Shown here in pieces: positions 49,878-64,000 of a DNA stretch of 64,000 nucleotides. How positions within the stretch are numbered: position 1 is the first letter of the stretch; every line of letters begins with the position of its first letter. The stretch is from Volvox africanus. Its lineage: Eukaryota > Chlorophyta > Chlorophyceae > Chlamydomonadales > Volvocaceae. Location of the stretch: the NCBI GenBank assembly GCA_030268105.1, contig BSDZ01000004.1, positions 863,001 to 927,000 on the forward strand, written 5' to 3'. The position numbers and the translations under genes are program-made. The notes beneath the pieces are model-generated. The model was not told the DNA's origin, made no database searches, and saw only the letters and a program-made list of their open reading frames with translations.

Positions 49878-52500
49878 CGCGGTCTTCTACCTACAGTGGC
49901 TCTGCTTGATTATGGTACTGTTTGACACTCTTGACTGCTGTGTGCGTGTTTTCGTCATGTACCTGCGCAATGCCTTCGCATTCGGGTGCTATTTCTGTGG
50001 CTACACTGCGAAATAAATTTTTTCCTTTTTCTCCCCGTTCATATCTTGTGTGGATTTGGGTTTTTAAACAAGGCAGCTGCGCAAGTCGCATCCCCCGTAT
50101 CGCATCTGAATTGAAAGAACCTAGGCCCGAGATCTTCCATCTGGCCTCCGCGAGTGTCTTGGGATTTCTTGTACATACTGCAGTGTACGTACCCAAAGGT
50201 ACATCAAGACGTTATGAAACACGACGCAACCCACACCAAGGCTACAGAAAGCACCACCACCACCTGTTGTAGTGGGTTGTATATGGAATGTGAAGGCGTG
50301 CTTGTTCGCATTTCCTGAACTCATATTGGGACCCGATTTAAGCTGTGCTGACCTGACCTGTATTTGGGCGTAATGCCGTATATCTTTGGCATGTGTGCCT
50401 GGTTAAATAAAGGGGGCTTATGTCGAGGATGTGGGCGTATGTTAATAAAAACACGGAGGGGATATGAGGCGTGGTGGCACCAAAAAATCATTTTCGTATT
50501 AGACCGACTTCTCAGATGTTATGGTTGAGATCGTGATAATGTGACTGTGTAACTCGCAATGCTTTTGCGCTTTTTGCCGACTGTGCAGACTGTGCGGTTA
50601 ACAAGGGAGGCTCTTACGAGGTTGGATTCTTTTTGATGACGACCTGACGAGCTGAGACCCTCTGCTCGGTCCATCTCGTGCGCCCCTTCCGCTCCCACAA
50701 AAACGGTCTTGATAGAGACGGCACTGGTTCCATTTCTCAAGTCCATAGCCAGTGTTTGTTGGCTTATGGTTTGCGGGTGTATGTACAGAGGCTCGTAGCC
50801 GTCATGGGTGAAGTTTGTCTGCTGTTGCACTGAGCCCCTAAACCTGTGGTTAGCTACACCTCCTTACCAACAGACGTGCCTATCAGCGGGTCAATGTTAC
50901 ACACCTGCCTCTTGGGCAACCGCAAAAGGGCCCTTACGTTATGGACTGGTGGGTTTCGACCCTCTTAGGCCCCTGGGGAGTACGGCACGTGTCCTCCTCT
51001 ATGCTTGGTGATATTTGGGCGGTACACACAGTACAGGGGAGAGGGTTTGAGGATCTTTGTCATGGTGTTGTCCTAACTTGGCTATGTTTCCATGTTTACA
51101 ATAGATGTAAGCTTATTTTGTCCCACCCACAGGGTATCCATATATATCATGTATATCCTTGGACACTACGTATGTCGTACGTACGACCGGTGCTCACATT
51201 CAGCAGGGACTGTAGCTTATACCACCGTAAAAGGTTTTCTTCAAGGACACGTCATCATGTGCGGTACAGCGAGATAGTAAAGGCTCCTTCCTCAAATCCC
51301 TCGGCCATGGCCGAAGGCCACCAGAAACGGAAAGCTACTGTTTATTCTACATATAGGGGATATGGTATAAATATATGGTACAAATTTGCTAGGTACCTGA
51401 TACTCAGGGTACCAGTAGTAAACTCTGGAGCTATGTGGTCACAAGGCCACACACACACACGGCCCACAGCTTTATTCCCTCCTCAACCACGCTCGCAAAC
51501 ACCAACCATTGTCCCGTCCCTCACCGCCGGACCCCTTACCACTCCCTGGGCCCTCCCTATCCAAGCAGCAGCCGTGACAGAAGAGGGGGGCAGCACATTG
51601 ATATTTATGTTATACTGCATGTGTGTGTGTGTGTGTGTGATATGACAACTTCACACGCACAGCTGTTTCAACGTTAACTGCACAACTATAACTGGACTCC
51701 AACCGCAACTACAAGACATGACCACGCGAATGCATAACGATATCACTGTTGTATCCTTAATGCTTTGCTGTACATCATTAAGGGATAATAATAATCATTT
51801 ATCAAAAATAATTACAATTAATAAGTTATTAGTTTAATCGTTACGTGTTCCCATCTGTGATTCGATTTCTGGATTTGGTCCCGCACCGCCGACGTTCATA
51901 ACCACCTTCCCGAATCATCCGAACCTGTCGGTTAGTCCATAACCTGTATGGAGTGGGCCATTTACCGACTGAATGGTAAATGGTGGAACACATGGTTCCT
52001 GGTTCACTGATTTTCCGGTTGTAGTGGTGACTTCTGAAGGTCACACTCGGTTCGAGGCCTTATGGCCTCTCAAGTACGACCACCCTTCTTTGGGTACCAT
52101 ATACAACAATCACCCGCGCTGGTGGCTCCAGGTTCTCATCACCTCCTGAACATTCCGCCCCCCGAGCTATCACATAGCTTTCCATCTGTCACCAGGAAAC
52201 ACCAGCCTCGCCCGTTTAGCAATCGAACGCCGACCTTCCCTGAAGATTGCCCTCCACAGAGCCGGGCTCGTTGAAAATGTCCGTTATAAACTCCTGTGCC
52301 ATCGAAAATTTTATGCACGAAGAAACCGTAGGAACTCCAACTTATGGAAGAGCACCGTCACGGCGCTGTGAGCACTGTGCATGCGAGAGAGTTCATGCGG
52401 CCAGCGGGAGGGAGCCAAAATGCGCTTCATTCCACTGGCAAATGACTCTATCTCATCAGGGCCCTGCTAAGTAGGTGGTTCTGCTAATCGCCATTCGTGA
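49400..52500. other. 3.1 kb intergenic, no gene recognised
   Basis: Contains the GAT repeat at 49784-49876, a short TG run at 51609-51639 and scattered short frames. Nothing with a domain or splice pattern was found. Confidence 0.4.
49784..49876. repeat. GAT microsatellite
   Basis: (GAT)n with a few GAC interruptions, about 30 triplets, intergenic. Confidence 0.9.
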
Positions 52501-52509
52501 AGGTGCACG

Positions 52510-52791
52510 TCATATGAAGCCAGCTGCCTGCCCGCATTCACCTCGGTGGATCTGAAAGGCTTCTTCCAGCAGCCACAGGAGTCGAGCAGATACGCCCCGG
52601 CGCGCATCTGTTTGGGTGCGCCCGGGCCACAAGGGATTCAACGCGACGGACCTGAAACCGGGACATCGCCCCAGTCCGCCCCAGGGTCCGTACCGCTTGG
52701 GTGCAGAAGAGAACCGCTGCGTCGTGCTCACGGTGGCGTTCTCAGAGTACGACACGTATATGTGATGCCACCAGCCAAATGTGCGTCCCAT
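52510..52791 (-). CDS. possible exon of unknown gene
   Basis: A GC-rich open stretch (TTQRFSSAPKRYGPWGGLGR) bounded by AT-richer DNA. The plus strand is also open here (52546-52905). Neither reading shows a family match. It could be a further 3' exon of the gene at 54-63 kb or of another gene. Confidence 0.2.
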   Translation of the reverse strand: MGRTFGWWHHIYVSYSENATVSTTQRFSSAPKRYGPWGGLGRCPGFRSVALNPLWPGRTQTDARRGVSARLLWLLEEAFQIHRGECGQAAGFI

Positions 52792-53141
52792 CCGGAATCT
52801 TTGATTGTACCCCGGTCCGTTCCAACCGTTGCTCTTCCGGAATCCGCGCCGTCACACACCTGGTTACTAATTTGTACTATATTTCCATACACATCATATA
52901 TGTAACTCAGCCACATCATTGACGTTTTGTTGCGCGTATCTGTGACCGAAAAACCCATGAAGAGCCTGCACGTGCGATGTTCAAAACTAACTAGTGATAA
53001 GGAAAACGCCAGTCACTCACGCAACATATCAGCCATGGCTATATATCATACACATGCATGTATATAAAGTCAAGTACATCAGGAGGTAGAGAACAGTACG
53101 TCAGCTTGTACGAGCGGTATCCAAGTCTACGCATCATAGGG

Positions 53142-53148
53142 ACGATGT

Positions 53149-53191
<43 letters not shown>

Positions 53192-53202
53192 AATGATGAT
53201 GG
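53142..53202. repeat. GAT microsatellite
   Basis: About 60 bp of (GAT)n in intergenic DNA. It appears as an isoleucine run in one minus frame. Confidence 0.9.
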
Positions 53203-53628
53203 GCTCGGATATACAGTGTACGGTGTAGCTGTATGATATGTCATGATAACGGTTTAGGTTCGCAACGGTTAGCCTCCAAGTCAAGTGAAGGAAGTCGATA
53301 ACTTGTTGTGTATCCACCAGCCTATAGTGACTTGGGAGACGTCTGAGCGGAGTCCGATACCCACCCCACCAGATACAAGCAACTGCTGCCCCTAGGTGCG
53401 GCTGTTATATCTCATCCCCATCCTGTTCAAATCACGACAATGTCGGAGGCTCCGCGGATTCAGAATCTAGGATCCAGGGTCTAACCCTTTCTATTGGATC
53501 CTTCGAAATTCGACCCGCAGCAGCGACCCCGAACGCCGAAAGAAGAACGAAAACAGAAACAACGGAGAAACAGAGAAATGAAAATTGTCGTTTAGGAAAC
53601 GGCGGAACGAGTGGAGGGAGGGGGCTTT

Positions 53629-53691
53629 GCACACACACACACAACCCCTACCCCCGTCGCCACAAACACACACACACACACACACACACAC
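53629..53691. repeat. CA dinucleotide repeats
   Basis: Two (CA)n runs separated by about 20 bases of C-rich sequence. Confidence 0.9.
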
Positions 53692-54249
53692 GCTGCGAGC
53701 CCTCATTCAGTAGGGAGCCGTCAGAGGTTGCCCGTCTCGTAGTTCCCGGATCAATGTTACGTCTGGGCTCCAGCTGACCTGCCAGGTTGGGTGTGTCTTG
53801 CTTCCCCCCCAGCCCCGGGGCCCCTCTCGTGCCAGTCGTGACCTCTTCCAACTTCAGGAGTTAATCCCCGCAGATGACCTCAGAGTGCTGCTCCCCACTT
53901 GGACCTGTAGCGGAGTCATCACCCGGGACTCTGCGACAGTAGTGGTGGCGGCGGCGGTGGCGGTGGCGGCGGCGGTGGCGGTGGTGGACGTGGAGGTGAT
54001 GCGCAAGGATGAGCCCAAAAGTGTCATGACAGGAGGCGAGTCGGCGGCAGGGGGGAGGGGGGAGGGGGGAGGGCAACAAACAGGTGAGTGCGGAGATCAG
54101 AAGTTCGAGTGCATGCATTTATACGCATCTTGGATTTTGATCTGGATCTGGATCTGGATCCGAATTGGAGACATAGGACATGCATCAGCCCTCGCACTTG
54201 AATGCAACACAGGCACATGGACCCGCGCCTAACCCCCCTCCCTGGACCC

Positions 54250-63582
<9,333 letters not shown>

Positions 63583-64000
63583 CTGCAATGGCCCGGGAGG
63601 GAGGGGAGAGAGGCATCATGACACGGAGAACGGAGTTTCTTGCTTTCCAAGAAAGGTGATGCTTCATCACACACAGAAAGCCTTCAGTTAGGTAGCCGGA
63701 GTTCAGCCGGAGATAGCCGGAGTTTACACATGGAAATATAAATGTACGTACGATACCGATATCGTACGTCAATGCTGCAGCAGAGGGCTCTTTCTGTTAG
63801 CTCCAACCCCAAGCTAAGTAACCCAAACTTAATCACATTCAGGTCCACTTTCTCGCGATTGAACGTTGGCTCCAAAGATCTTTTGAGTGTAAATTACTGT
63901 CGCGGCGGTTCACAGAGGCTAACCAGCCCCGTCCCTTGCCGTGCAAGCGGGGAAAAGGAACAAGGTGGAGGGGCTGGTGGATCAAACACTCGAAAATACT
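63583..64000. other. unresolved 5' region of the unknown conserved gene
   Basis: No exon could be placed. The missing N-terminus is presumably here or beyond the right edge. A minus frame at 63875-63684 starts MEPTFNREKVDLNVIKFG but has no known match. Confidence 0.25.

Overview
This is a nuclear window from a eukaryote, most likely a flagellated green alga. Every gene with a convincing product is split by GT-AG introns. The recognisable proteins are of green-lineage type: an IMPL2/HISN7 histidinol-phosphatase, a plant-like peroxisomal 3-ketoacyl-CoA thiolase with an N-terminal PTS2, and a seipin. A complete IFT81 shows that the organism builds cilia. Intergenic and intronic DNA is rich in simple repeats and retroelement debris. 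The species cannot be named from the sequence alone.

Layout. 0-3.1 kb (+): 3' part of an FAD-dependent monooxygenase. 4.2-6.2 kb (-): histidinol-phosphatase, six exons. 8.9-16.4 kb (-): IFT81, fifteen exons, apparently complete. 16.4-20.1 kb: gene-poor DNA with an AT-rich block carrying bacterial-looking fragments and a cluster of CTATAG motifs. 20.1-22.8 kb (-): an unidentified multi-exon gene. 22.9-27.0 kb: broken Ty1/copia elements in opposite orientations. 27.45-28.04 kb: a tandem CTATAG satellite with a unit of about 148 bp. 29.2-30.6 kb (-): a RING-finger protein. 32.3-35.1 kb (-): the thiolase, ten exons, complete. 37.8-38.8 kb (-) and 39.2-40.1 kb (+): two head-to-head paralogous membrane proteins. 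41.3-44.6 kb (+): seipin. About 45.0-49.4 kb (+): a multi-exon gene resembling nucleoside hydrolases. 54.2-63.6 kb (-): a conserved but uncharacterised gene whose introns hold very large simple-repeat expansions, including 548 bp of TGTATG and 2.3 kb of GGGGCCAGT.

The genes are unrelated housekeeping, lipid, ciliary and unknown functions and do not form an operon or pathway cluster. Thiolase (beta-oxidation) and seipin (lipid droplets) both concern storage lipid but are 6 kb apart on opposite strands, so no functional coupling is claimed. Exon boundaries were read by eye from splice sites, reading-frame continuity and remembered family motifs. Where the phases of all exons close to a whole number of codons (IFT81, thiolase, histidinol-phosphatase, both paralogues) the models are strong. 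Elsewhere the stated limits are approximate.
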